Shown one piece after another: positions 1 through 7,718 of a stretch of 64,000 nucleotides of DNA (positions within the stretch are counted from its first letter, which is position 1; every line of letters starts with the position of its first letter). Both the position numbers and the translations under genes were made by a program. The DNA comes from an uncultured Duncaniella sp. (lineage in GTDB: Bacteria; Bacteroidota; Bacteroidia; Bacteroidales; Muribaculaceae): contig CAJUCI010000001.1 in NCBI GenBank assembly GCA_910584825.1, positions 124,001-188,000 on the forward strand, in the 5' to 3' direction. The notes under the pieces were generated by a model that was given only the letters and a program-made list of their open reading frames with translations, was not told the origin of the DNA and searched no databases.

Positions 1-51
1 TATATTGAATAGTTAGGATATAAAGAAGCGTGGAACGATGTTCAGTTTATT

Positions 52-292
52 GTCACTTAGGCATCGCCAAACGCCTTACACAGAATAAACAGCCCACTCC
101 CACGCCTTTATCGCATATATCATGCCCCTTGTCGGGGAGTGGTAAAATACGACAAGCATGAGCGTCCCTTGGCTGCTTTGTCCTCTGTGCTTAATGATTT
201 GGCGATTTTAAGTAACAGGATAAAGCAAAAAACGCTTCAACAATATGTAATGACGGGGCCGGCACCCTACTCTTAGGGCTAAACGGCCGGCC
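52..292. other. Non-coding, structure-rich stretch upstream of everything else
   Basis: No convincing gene is seen in 1-523. Within it, an imperfect inverted repeat (52-70 against 199-215, sharing the core ATCGCCAA) encloses an 8-base stem (94-101 with 135-142). A second cruciform-like hairpin follows, with stem 257-263 against 286-292 and an inner stem 265-268 against 275-278. The arrangement could be an insertion-element end, a structured RNA or the leader or trailer of a gene lying left of the window. Nothing identifies it further. Confidence 0.35.
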
Positions 293-390
293 ACATCGTC
301 GGCAAAGATATGAAATCTATTTCAGATTTTCAAATAATATCAGAAATATCAGATGTTACTGTGTCATAATTCAATACGGGCGCATACTGA

Positions 391-483
391 CATAAGGGAC
401 AAAAGCGGCATAAGGTTTTCTCTATCTGACAATCATTGATTATCAGTATAATATATTTCCTTACGCCGCTTTTGTCCCTTATG
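391..483. repeat. Palindromic intergenic repeat, family A (copy 1)
   Basis: A 25-base arm at 391-415 (begins CATAAGGGACAAAAGCGGC) is the reverse complement, with one mismatch, of 459-483. An AT-rich loop of 43 bases lies between them. It sits just beyond the stop of the minus-strand alpha-glucuronidase gene at 524, so it would form a long hairpin at the 3' end of that transcript. The words ATAAGG, ACATAAGG and GGGACAAAAG recur in the gaps at 6340-6420 and 7580-7700. Confidence 0.8.
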
Positions 484-523
484 TCCTTTTGTCCCCTTCT
501 TTAATTTCTGCCGGGACCCGGAA

Positions 524-2533
524 TTATCTGAGCGAGTCGAGGAGGGCGGGTGACGGGCATGTGTAGTTGTCGATGCCGAGATTCACGCGCTCCATATTCT
601 CGAGGGTGTGGTGGATGGGATATGCCTCGGGGGTCGGGTCCATGCCCGAGAATTTGCTGAAATAGAGCAGACAGGCGTCCTTCCACCACTGTGCGTCACG
701 CGCCTGGGTCACGAGGCGGGCGTTCACGTCGGCCCACACCTCAGGATTGACATACGGGCGCACCTTGGCCCATGTGTGCTGATAACCGGCCACCTGCTCA
801 CACCCCACTGCGTAGCGGTGACACAGCTCCTCCCACAGCGTGCGGCCCGTGGAGAGTTTCTGAGTCCAAGGCACGTGGTGGAACCACAGCAGCAGATTGA
901 GCGGACATGTGTCGGGCGAGCTGTAGGTGGAGCGCAACGGCTCGGGATATTGCGACACGGCATCGCTTCCGGCGGGTGTGCGGTCAAAGCCCAGCCCTGC
1001 GGAGTCGGCTCGGTGATAGTAGCGCGGGAGCCAGTCGGGGCGCGCCCCGGGCACGTCACACCACGGCTCAGGGCCGTAATGGTGGCCGAAGGCAAAGATG
1101 TGGTGCAGGCCGAGCGGCATCATATAGTCCACGACAGCCTCGCGGCTCGTGGCAAACATGTCGATAAGCTCGCTGCGCACCTCGGCGGGAGTGGCCGAGG
1201 GGTCGATAAGGTTGGCGTCAATCCATTCGGCGGCTATGGCCTCGGGGGTGAGCGCGGGGTCCCAGGCGAGACGTCCGAAGGCATACCAGTTGGCGTCGGC
1301 CAGCGGATGGCCCGTCATATTCGGGTCGTCGCCCACATTGGCCACACCGGCCACGGCCTTGAGCGACGAGGGGGGGACATCGCCGAAAAATTCCTGCCAC
1401 ATGGGGGCGAGGAAGGCGAGATGGTTGGAATGGCCGAGATACTCCTGAGTCACCTGAAACTCAGCCATCTGAGGGGTCGACGGCATCGCCCCGAACAGCG
1501 GGCTGTATGCCTCGCGGGGCTGGAAGTCAATCGGGCCGTTCTTAATCTGGATTATCACATTGGGGTCAAACTGCCCGTCGAGGGGCTGGAACTCCATGTA
1601 TGCCTGCTTGGCACGGTCGGCATCGATGGGCGAGTAGACAAACGCACGCCACATCACCTGGCCGCCATAGGGGCGCAGGGCACGGGCCAGCATGTTGGCA
1701 CCGTCGGCATGCGTGCGGCCGAAATCCATCGGGCCGGGCTGACCCTCGGAATTGGCCTTGACGAGAAATCCGCCGAAATCGGGAATGAGCGCGTAAATCT
1801 CGCGCGCCTTATCGGCCCACCATTTCTGCACACCCTTGTCAAGAGGGTCGGCTGTCGGGAGCGAGTCGAGTGCCATCGGTGTGGCGAAGTTGACCGATAG
1901 GTACACCTTCAGACCATAGGGGCGGAAGATGTCGGCAAGAGCCTTGACCTTATGCAGATATGGGGTGGAGAGCATCAGCGGAGAGGCGTTGACATTGTTG
2001 AGCACCGTGGCATTGATGCCTATGCGGGCATTGCGGCGGGCATACTCGGCATAGCGGGGCGACAGCGAGTCGGGCAGCTCATCCCACCGCCACAGTGAGC
2101 GTCCGGCATAGCCGCGCTCGATGGTTCCGTCGAGATTGTCCCAATGGTTGAGTATGCGCAGGTCAAACGCCGGAGTCTCAGCCACGCGCTCGGGCACATC
2201 CGCCCCCGAGGCATCGAGCCGCTGCAGATGATATGCGGCATAGAGCGCGCCGAGGTCGGTAGGAGCCGAGATGGTGAGGTCGTTGCCCTTGCGGACTATT
2301 TCGTAACTATCGCTGCCAGTGGAGCGTTGCCCCTTGCTGACCACCTTGACATCGCCTATCGAGGGGAGCAGACCGGGAGCGGTCAGCTCCTGCCTCACAA
2401 GCTCGAGTGTGGGCGACAGCCGTTTATGATTGAATTTGACATTCTCAATGGCCCCGGCCATCTGACAGGAGCATGCGAGCACACCGCCGACAACAAGGCG
2501 CGGCAATAAGGTCTTTAAGGTCATTAGAGTCAT
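524..2533 (-). CDS. aguA: GH67 alpha-glucuronidase, lipoprotein or secreted
   Basis: This 669-residue protein is a family GH67 alpha-glucuronidase, which removes (4-O-methyl)glucuronic acid from the non-reducing end of glucuronoxylo-oligosaccharides. The N-terminus carries a hydrophobic signal with a possible lipobox (VLAC, Cys21). The expected catalytic residues are visible as Glu263 (in KANSEGQPGP), Asp336 (in NGPIDFQP) and Glu364 (in VTQEYLG). Their 73- and 28-residue spacing agrees with the Glu/Asp/Glu arrangement known for characterised GH67 enzymes. Length is normal for the family. A second in-frame ATG lies three codons downstream, so the start is uncertain by nine bases. It is the last enzyme of the xylan region and is separated from the other xylanases by three unrelated genes, so it probably has its own promoter; a weak TAAAGTTG lies about 40 bases upstream. 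Confidence 0.95.
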   Translation of the reverse strand: MTLMTLKTLLPRLVVGGVLACSCQMAGAIENVKFNHKRLSPTLELVRQELTAPGLLPSIGDVKVVSKGQRSTGSDSYEIVRKGNDLTISAPTDLGALYAAYHLQRLDASGADVPERVAETPAFDLRILNHWDNLDGTIERGYAGRSLWRWDELPDSLSPRYAEYARRNARIGINATVLNNVNASPLMLSTPYLHKVKALADIFRPYGLKVYLSVNFATPMALDSLPTADPLDKGVQKWWADKAREIYALIPDFGGFLVKANSEGQPGPMDFGRTHADGANMLARALRPYGGQVMWRAFVYSPIDADRAKQAYMEFQPLDGQFDPNVIIQIKNGPIDFQPREAYSPLFGAMPSTPQMAEFQVTQEYLGHSNHLAFLAPMWQEFFGDVPPSSLKAVAGVANVGDDPNMTGHPLADANWYAFGRLAWDPALTPEAIAAEWIDANLIDPSATPAEVRSELIDMFATSREAVVDYMMPLGLHHIFAFGHHYGPEPWCDVPGARPDWLPRYYHRADSAGLGFDRTPAGSDAVSQYPEPLRSTYSSPDTCPLNLLLWFHHVPWTQKLSTGRTLWEELCHRYAVGCEQVAGYQHTWAKVRPYVNPEVWADVNARLVTQARDAQWWKDACLLYFSKFSGMDPTPEAYPIHHTLENMERVNLGIDNYTCPSPALLDSLR

Positions 2534-2585
2534 TTAGGGGGGGAGATTATGGTCTTGTGATTATGATTGGTGCAACTTTACCCTA

Positions 2586-2885
2586 TCATCCATATATAAG
2601 CTGTTTCGTGTTTCTTACCTCTTCAAGAAAATAAGGCTTGGTTATCGCGCTCTCCTCCACGAGGTCTACCCTCCGGCCAAGCAGCGACTCAAGCGAGAAC
2701 TGGAAATCGAAGAATGTCTCAAAAATATCCTTTATCTTCGAGCGGTCAAACTCCACAACGAAATCCACATCACTGTCATCATTGAACCTGTCGGTAAGTA
2801 TAGACCCGAACACGAACAGCCGACTTACATGGAATTTTCTACATAAGTCAGCAATAGTCGCCATATTCAGTTCAATCAGCTTCAT
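2586..2885 (-). CDS. Orphan MNT-type minimal nucleotidyltransferase
   Basis: This 99-residue protein has the minimal nucleotidyltransferase fold of the pol-beta superfamily. The signature is GS (residues 27-28) followed by DDSDVDFVV, giving metal-binding Asp39 and Asp41, with a probable third carboxylate in RVDLVE near residue 74. Such MNT proteins usually act as antitoxins that modify a HEPN toxin encoded next door. No HEPN gene is adjacent: the downstream neighbour is the GH67 gene and the upstream one a flavoprotein. It may be a solitary remnant, act on a distant partner, or have another role. Base composition is visibly more AT-rich than its neighbours, which fits acquisition from elsewhere. 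Confidence 0.85.
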   Translation of the reverse strand: MKLIELNMATIADLCRKFHVSRLFVFGSILTDRFNDDSDVDFVVEFDRSKIKDIFETFFDFQFSLESLLGRRVDLVEESAITKPYFLEEVRNTKQLIYG

Positions 2886-2945
2886 AGGAAGTTTTTTCGC
2901 AAAAATAATGTTATTTTTCCAATAATCAGCCTGTCAGCACAATTT

Positions 2946-4187
2946 TTAAGACAAAATCTTCGGGGCGAGGGAGATGGCCGAGGCCATCGCTACGTCCATG
3001 TTGAAGTATTCCCACAGCGCGAAGCGGCCCGTGAGATAAAGCCCGTCGGCCGAGAGGCGCGAGGCAAGCGACGACACCATCGAGCGCGTGTCGGCATGCT
3101 GGATGGGATAGGTGCAGGGATTGTAATGGTGCGTGATGTAGCGCGGCGAGAATGGTATGGATGGGAGCTGGCGCATGATTTCGTCATGCGAGATTTCGTC
3201 GGTAAACTCCACGGTGCCCGTCATGCGGCCGGGGGCGTTGTTGGTGGGGGAGAAATTGCCGGTGCATATGATGCGGTGGGCGTCATAGGTCGCGTCTGGC
3301 AGATAAATCCAACTGTAGGGGTTGGGGGCAATCTCGCAGAACACAGCCGTGGTTCCGTGCGACTCAAGGGCATCAATCGCAGGGACATAGCCTGAGATGT
3401 CAACCCCGCGCAGCATCGAGGGGAGCTGCTTGATGTTGCCGCAGAACACTACGCGGTCATACGTCTCACCCTCCACGGCCCAATGTCCGCCAGCAGTGCG
3501 CTCGATGGCCGAGACAGGGGTGGACAGGCGCAGGTCAAGCCCGGCGGCAAGCGTGTCGGCAAGAAACTGCGAGCCGTCGCAACGCTCGTAATAGAACGTG
3601 CTGTGCACGAAAGCCTTCTCCTTGACGCGACGGATGTTGTTGAACAGTATCTCCTCGGGCGTGGGCATCGGCAGCTTGCCCTCAAGCCACGAGAGGGGCA
3701 CTGTCGAGAGGTCGCGACGCCACACCTTGCGGTTGTACGGGCCGAAATACAGCTCGTAGAGCGTAGAGCCGAACTGACGGCGCAGGAACTGCTCGAAGTT
3801 CTCAGGCTCCCCCTCCTGCGAGTGCATGTGCGCCACATCGCTTATGACACTGCGCAGGGTGTCATCGTCAAGCATATAGGCGTGATTCTCGATGGGGTAA
3901 GGTATCTCGGCACCGTCAGGCATCCTAACCACCGAATTGCGGTCGGCCTTGGTGAAATCGCGCTCGCGGTCAAAGAGGCCCCAGAAAAACTCGAGCACCT
4001 CGGGACGGCGGGTGTTGAACACATGCCCTCCGCACGTGTGGAAGAGGCTCCCGTCTACGCGGTCGCACTTGATGAGACCGCCCGGGCGCGATGCTGATTC
4101 GTAGATGGTGACTTGGGCATCGGGCGAAAGCAGGCGGCCCATTGTGAGGCCGCTGACTCCGGCTCCTATTATGGCTATGCGGGGCAT
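2946..4187 (-). CDS. FAD-dependent UDP-galactopyranose mutase-like protein
   Basis: The 413-residue protein starts with a dinucleotide-binding GAGVSG motif (residues 8-13), then the ESASRPGG segment typical of FAD-binding amine-oxidase-fold proteins. It also has GGHVFNT, which resembles the substrate-side loop of UDP-galactopyranose mutases, and a C-terminal FAD-contact segment (GLYLTGRFALWEYFNMD). The best guess is an enzyme of the UDP-galactopyranose mutase or related sugar-nucleotide flavoprotein group; protoporphyrinogen-oxidase-like proteins share the fold and cannot be excluded. It follows the glycosyltransferase gene at 4203-5156 by 15 bases, so the two are almost certainly cotranscribed and probably act on one surface glycan. 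There is no signal peptide, which fits a cytoplasmic role. Confidence 0.7.
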   Translation of the reverse strand: MPRIAIIGAGVSGLTMGRLLSPDAQVTIYESASRPGGLIKCDRVDGSLFHTCGGHVFNTRRPEVLEFFWGLFDRERDFTKADRNSVVRMPDGAEIPYPIENHAYMLDDDTLRSVISDVAHMHSQEGEPENFEQFLRRQFGSTLYELYFGPYNRKVWRRDLSTVPLSWLEGKLPMPTPEEILFNNIRRVKEKAFVHSTFYYERCDGSQFLADTLAAGLDLRLSTPVSAIERTAGGHWAVEGETYDRVVFCGNIKQLPSMLRGVDISGYVPAIDALESHGTTAVFCEIAPNPYSWIYLPDATYDAHRIICTGNFSPTNNAPGRMTGTVEFTDEISHDEIMRQLPSIPFSPRYITHHYNPCTYPIQHADTRSMVSSLASRLSADGLYLTGRFALWEYFNMDVAMASAISLAPKILS

Positions 4188-4202
4188 GGTGAGAAATGGT
4201 TT

Positions 4203-5156
4203 TTAAAGATTACTGATTACCGCCGAAGTGTAGCGCGGGGCGAGGTATTCGGCAATGGCGTGGAGGTCGGCCGGAGCTGAGAGGGCGCGGTCAGCCTCGC
4301 GGACAAACTGCTCATACGTGTCAATCGACGGGCAGAGGGCGGGCAGGTCATACCACCGCGTGTCGGGATTGTCGGGGTAACGCATGAGCGGGAGACATCC
4401 GCAGGCAAGTGCCTCGAGCAGACGGGGCGTCACCTGCGAAAATCCGCCGGTAGGCTTGCCGTCATCCACGCCGGGCGTGGAGTAGAGAAACAGCCTGCTG
4501 CGGCGCAGGAGCGCGAGATAATCCTCACGCGAATCCACATCGGCCACAGGATTGCCACCGAGGTCATAGACCCACATATGGCCGCCACGCTTGGGTCCCT
4601 TGACCACCACATTGAGGCCGGGATGCTCGTCGACATACCGCCGGGCAAAATCGAGAAGCACCTCTGACGGACGCCCCACGAGCGCGAGGTCTATATCCTT
4701 GTGCATCGGCGCATCGGGGTCCAGGCGGTAACGGTCAGGCAACGACAGTGGCAGATGGCGATACTTCTCGGGCGACGCGCCGTGGGCTATAAGCCGCTCG
4801 TAAGCCTCACGGCTCGATATGAGCACATAGGGGCAGAGGGCCGTCGAGCGCAGAAACGCCGGAATGTCACTGTCGGGCAGGAAGTAGTCGATAATCCAGG
4901 GCACCGAGCGGTGACCGTAGCGACCACGGTTGTCGGCGGTGGCTATCATCACGAACTCAAGCACGGGCAGGTCGCGGCGCGGACACTTCGCGCCCACACG
5001 GCGCAGGAGCGAACGCACGCCCCACCCTACGCGCCACGGCGCACGTATCGGTATGCCGAGCACACGGGATATTTCATCTTCCCACTCGAACACAAGATGC
5101 CACGAGGGCCTGTGCTTGACACCTCGCCGCGATAATATGCCTGAAACGTTTATCAT
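4203..5156 (-). CDS. Glycosyltransferase, GT-B (family 1/4-like)
   Basis: The 317-residue protein has the C-terminal half of a GT-B retaining glycosyltransferase: DLALVGRPSE begins the nucleotide-sugar domain, and RLLEALACGCLPL is the usual E-x7-type donor-binding helix region. The N-terminal half is short, so this is a compact member. No membrane segments are seen. Pairing with the mutase-like gene just downstream suggests transfer of an unusual sugar, perhaps a furanose, to a surface polysaccharide or protein glycan; that is inference. On the minus strand a TAACTTTG box (5168-5161) ends only four bases before the ATG, so either the transcript is nearly leaderless or translation starts further in. 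Confidence 0.75.
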   Translation of the reverse strand: MINVSGILSRRGVKHRPSWHLVFEWEDEISRVLGIPIRAPWRVGWGVRSLLRRVGAKCPRRDLPVLEFVMIATADNRGRYGHRSVPWIIDYFLPDSDIPAFLRSTALCPYVLISSREAYERLIAHGASPEKYRHLPLSLPDRYRLDPDAPMHKDIDLALVGRPSEVLLDFARRYVDEHPGLNVVVKGPKRGGHMWVYDLGGNPVADVDSREDYLALLRRSRLFLYSTPGVDDGKPTGGFSQVTPRLLEALACGCLPLMRYPDNPDTRWYDLPALCPSIDTYEQFVREADRALSAPADLHAIAEYLAPRYTSAVISNL

Positions 5157-5160
5157 GCCA

Positions 5161-5168
5161 CAAAGTTA
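5161..5168 (-). promoter_or_regulatory. Bacteroides-type -7 box upstream of the glycosyltransferase
   Basis: TAACTTTG on the minus strand matches TAnnTTTG exactly. No clear TTTG lies 19-20 bases upstream. The box is four bases from the start codon, which would put the transcript start on or next to the ATG. Confidence 0.5.
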
Positions 5169-5216
5169 CGCGTTTCCACTGTGGGAAAAAAGTTTAGGAG
5201 GGTCAATTTGGCATAA

Positions 5217-5312
5217 AAGGTAAAAAGTAAAAAGTGAAAAAAGTTAAGACAATAGTTTGTATCAAACCACCTATTATCTTAACTCCTTAAACTTTAAACT
5301 TTTTAAACCGAT
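5217..5312 (-). terminator. Terminator of the second xylan operon, inside an AT-rich palindrome
   Basis: On the minus strand, arms 5283-5271 and 5255-5243 (GTTAAGA-type, one mismatch) form a stem with an inner GTTTG/CAAAC stem. A run of Ts follows directly, as expected for an intrinsic terminator. It lies 40 to 110 bases after the stop of the GH43 gene. The outer flanks, a tandem of AAAAAGTA-like words and its approximate complement CTTTAAACTTTTTAAA, extend the palindrome. Confidence 0.7.
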
Positions 5313-5320
5313 AAGGGAAT

Positions 5321-6316
5321 CTAAAGATTCTGCTCCCCTCCGCCGTCGATTGTGAGGATGCGGCCCTCTTCATCGTAGGTGATGGGGCACACCTTGAGCG
5401 AACGGAGCCATGACTTGCCGCCCGAGGGCACGCTGTCGTGGTGGAAGAGATACCATTTGCCGTCAAACTCCACGATGCAATGATGTGTGGTCCAGCCCAC
5501 TACGGGAGTGAGGATTACGCCCTGATAGACAAACGGGCCGTAGGGATTGTCGCCCACAGCGTAGCAGAGCAGGTGAGAGTCGCCCGTGGAATATGAGAAA
5601 TAATACTTGCCGTTGTACTTGTGTACCCACGAAGCCTCAAAGAAACGGTGCGGGTCGTCGGCACGGAGCGGGTTGCCGTTCTCGTCGATTACAACGATGG
5701 GGCGAGGCTCCTCGGCAAACTGGAGCATATCTTTAGTCAGACGCACGCAACGGCTGGGAAGGGCAGGCTCGGCACCCTCGGGGAGCACTGCGCTCTCCAG
5801 GGCCTTATTGTCGCGGTAACGCTGGAGCTGACCGCCCCACAGTCCGCCGAAATAGAGATAATACTCGCCGTCGGCATCGGGGAGCACGCATATGTCCATC
5901 GAGTAGCTGCCGCGGATGGGGTCGGGCTGAGGGATGAACGGACCCTCGGGACGGTCAGCGATAGCTACGCCGATGCGGAAGATGTCGTTCTTGTCCTTGA
6001 GGGGGAAATAGAGGTAATATTTGCCGTCCTTCTCGGCGCAGTCGCAGTCCCAAAGCTGTCGGCCGGCCCAGGGAATGTCGGCGATGTCGAGAGCCTTGCC
6101 GTGGTCAGTCACCTTGCCGGTCATGGGGTCGCCATCGATAGAGAGGACGTGCATGTCCTTCATCACATACTGGTCGCCGTTGTCATTCTCGACATTCTCA
6201 CACTCCCAGTCATGCGAGGGATAGATATAAATCTTGCCGTTGTACACATGCACACTCGGGTCAGCCATATAATCGGCAGGGAAAAGATAACGCTTCTCAG
6301 GATTGATAGTCTTCAT
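5321..6316 (-). CDS. GH43 xylosidase/arabinofuranosidase, cytoplasmic or periplasmic
   Basis: The 331-residue protein is a family GH43 five-bladed propeller glycosidase. The three conserved acidic residues are visible: Asp19 (ADPSV, base), Asp141 (SMDICV, pKa modulator) and Glu227 (FFEASW, acid). GH43 enzymes are inverting beta-xylosidases, alpha-L-arabinofuranosidases or arabinanases; in this xylan context a xylosidase or arabinofuranosidase is most likely. The ATG at 6316 is chosen over one 51 bases upstream because the extra 17 residues are not family-like and are encoded by intergenic repeat. No signal peptide is seen with this start. It follows the GH10 gene by about 120 bases of repeat and appears to be the last gene of the operon. 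Confidence 0.92.
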   Translation of the reverse strand: MKTINPEKRYLFPADYMADPSVHVYNGKIYIYPSHDWECENVENDNGDQYVMKDMHVLSIDGDPMTGKVTDHGKALDIADIPWAGRQLWDCDCAEKDGKYYLYFPLKDKNDIFRIGVAIADRPEGPFIPQPDPIRGSYSMDICVLPDADGEYYLYFGGLWGGQLQRYRDNKALESAVLPEGAEPALPSRCVRLTKDMLQFAEEPRPIVVIDENGNPLRADDPHRFFEASWVHKYNGKYYFSYSTGDSHLLCYAVGDNPYGPFVYQGVILTPVVGWTTHHCIVEFDGKWYLFHHDSVPSGGKSWLRSLKVCPITYDEEGRILTIDGGGEQNL

Positions 6317-6339
6317 ATTAAAATATTTTATAATCGTTG

Positions 6340-6420
6340 GGGGGAGATACAAAAGGACAAAAGTCACATAAGAAACAAAAGGATGACGTATCCCTTATGT
6401 CCTTATGTCCCTTTCTATAC
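6340..6420. repeat. Palindromic intergenic repeat, family A (copy 2)
   Basis: The gap between the GH10 and GH43 genes contains AAAAGGACAAAAGTCACATAAG and related words on the left, and their approximate reverse complement (CCTTATGTCCTTATGTCCC) on the right. The symmetry is imperfect. The words match the arms at 391-483 and 7582-7697. Confidence 0.65.
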
Positions 6421-6438
6421 AAATGTATCTCAAATGTA

Positions 6439-7539
6439 TTATTTCTCGGTGTATTCCGTGAGGAAGGGCTTGAGGTTGTAGGAGCGGTCGAAGAGGAGGG
6501 GATATTCCGAGCGGCCGGGGACGGGCCAGTTGTTTTTCCATGACATGCCGTCGTCAGTGCCCCAGGCATTTACGCGGGTGATGATGTCGGAGTGGCGGAT
6601 GAACATGTCCATCGCCTTCTTCATGCGGTCGTTCCACTCCTGCGACACCTCGGCGGGAAGCCCGTCGGGATAAGGATTGAGGGCGGCGGCATAGGCGGCG
6701 GTGTCAGCCACGTTGGCACCCGTGTTGACGGTCGGGAGGGCCGACATGTCCCACTCGGTAATCATCACCTTGGCCCCGGTGGTGCCGAAAGCCACGATAG
6801 AGTTCTCAAACTCATTGAAGTCGGGATAATCCATGCCCATATGTCCCTGCATGCCTATGGCATCTACACGTATGCCCTTGGAACGCATATCGTTGACAAT
6901 CTCGACATACTTGTCACGCTTGGCAGGCGAAGCCATCGAATAATCGTTGATGTAAAGCTCGGCATCGGGGTCGGCCTCCATAGCGCATTGGAACGCAAAG
7001 GGAATGAACTCCTCGCCAAGAATCTCGTAGAACGGCGACTTGCGGTATGTGCCGTCGTCAAGAATGGCCTCGTTGACCACATCCCAGCCCTGCACACGAC
7101 CCTTGTAGCGGGTCATCATGGTGGTGATGTGATTGCGCATGCGCTCCTTGAGCACTTCGGGGGGCACGGGCGCGCCGAGCGAGTCGACGGCAAACCACGG
7201 CGCAAGCTGCGAATGCCACACGAGGGTATGGCCGACGATAAACATGCCTCGCTCCTCGCCATACTTCACGAATGCGTCTGCGTCATCCCATACATATACG
7301 CCTTCGGCGGGATTGACCTTCTCGCTCTTCATGCAGTTTTCGGCCACGATGGTGTTGAAGTGGCGGCTGACGATTGAGTCGCCCTTGGGGTCGGCACCGT
7401 TTACGAGGTCGACATTGACGGCAGCTCCGATGAGGAAGTTGTCGGCAAAAGTATCCTTGAGGGGTTTGTCCTGCGGCTTGTCAGCGGCACAGGAGGCAAG
7501 CAGAAGTGCTCCAAGAGCTGCGGGGAAAAACATTTTCAT
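6439..7539 (-). CDS. GH10 endo-1,4-beta-xylanase lipoprotein
   Basis: This 366-residue protein is a single-domain GH10 xylanase. The acid/base Glu157 lies in WDVVNEAI and the nucleophile Glu262 in ITEWDMS. The N-terminus MKMFFPAALGALLLASC has a clear lipobox (LASC, Cys17), so the enzyme is membrane-anchored, on the periplasmic side or the cell surface. The ATG at 7539 is preferred over one 48 bases upstream because it places the signal peptide at the N-terminus. It lies in an operon between the sugar symporter and the GH43 enzyme. Unlike the larger GH10 at 11433-13721 it has no inserted binding modules, so it probably trims smaller xylo-oligosaccharides. Confidence 0.95.
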   Translation of the reverse strand: MKMFFPAALGALLLASCAADKPQDKPLKDTFADNFLIGAAVNVDLVNGADPKGDSIVSRHFNTIVAENCMKSEKVNPAEGVYVWDDADAFVKYGEERGMFIVGHTLVWHSQLAPWFAVDSLGAPVPPEVLKERMRNHITTMMTRYKGRVQGWDVVNEAILDDGTYRKSPFYEILGEEFIPFAFQCAMEADPDAELYINDYSMASPAKRDKYVEIVNDMRSKGIRVDAIGMQGHMGMDYPDFNEFENSIVAFGTTGAKVMITEWDMSALPTVNTGANVADTAAYAAALNPYPDGLPAEVSQEWNDRMKKAMDMFIRHSDIITRVNAWGTDDGMSWKNNWPVPGRSEYPLLFDRSYNLKPFLTEYTEK

Positions 7540-7581
7540 TGAAATTAAAATAATTTTGTGTGAATATTCCTTATATGAGAA

Positions 7582-7697
7582 AGGCACATAAGGACATACG
7601 AGATAAACCTGACAAAAGATTGATTTTTTGCTTCAAGAGACTCAAAAAAAGACCTATAAAATATGTCCCTTTTGTCTCTTATGTCCTTATGTACCCT
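7582..7697. repeat. Palindromic intergenic repeat, family A (copy 3)
   Basis: The left arm (7582-7606, containing GGCACATAAGGACATA) matches the reverse complement of the right arm (7661-7697, containing TCTTATGTCCTTATGT). The AT-rich centre has a run of As. The element fills the gap between the symporter and GH10 genes. It shares its words with the copies at 391 and 6340, so the family marks three gaps among the xylan genes. Confidence 0.7.
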
Positions 7698-7718
7698 TCT
7701 CTGAACAATCTGTTATTG

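Noticed and set aside
608..1900. A 430-codon open frame on the plus strand across the GH67 gene
   Set aside because: It is antisense to a gene with intact family motifs and catalytic residues. GC-rich codon use leaves long open frames on the opposite strand, and its translation has no recognisable domain.
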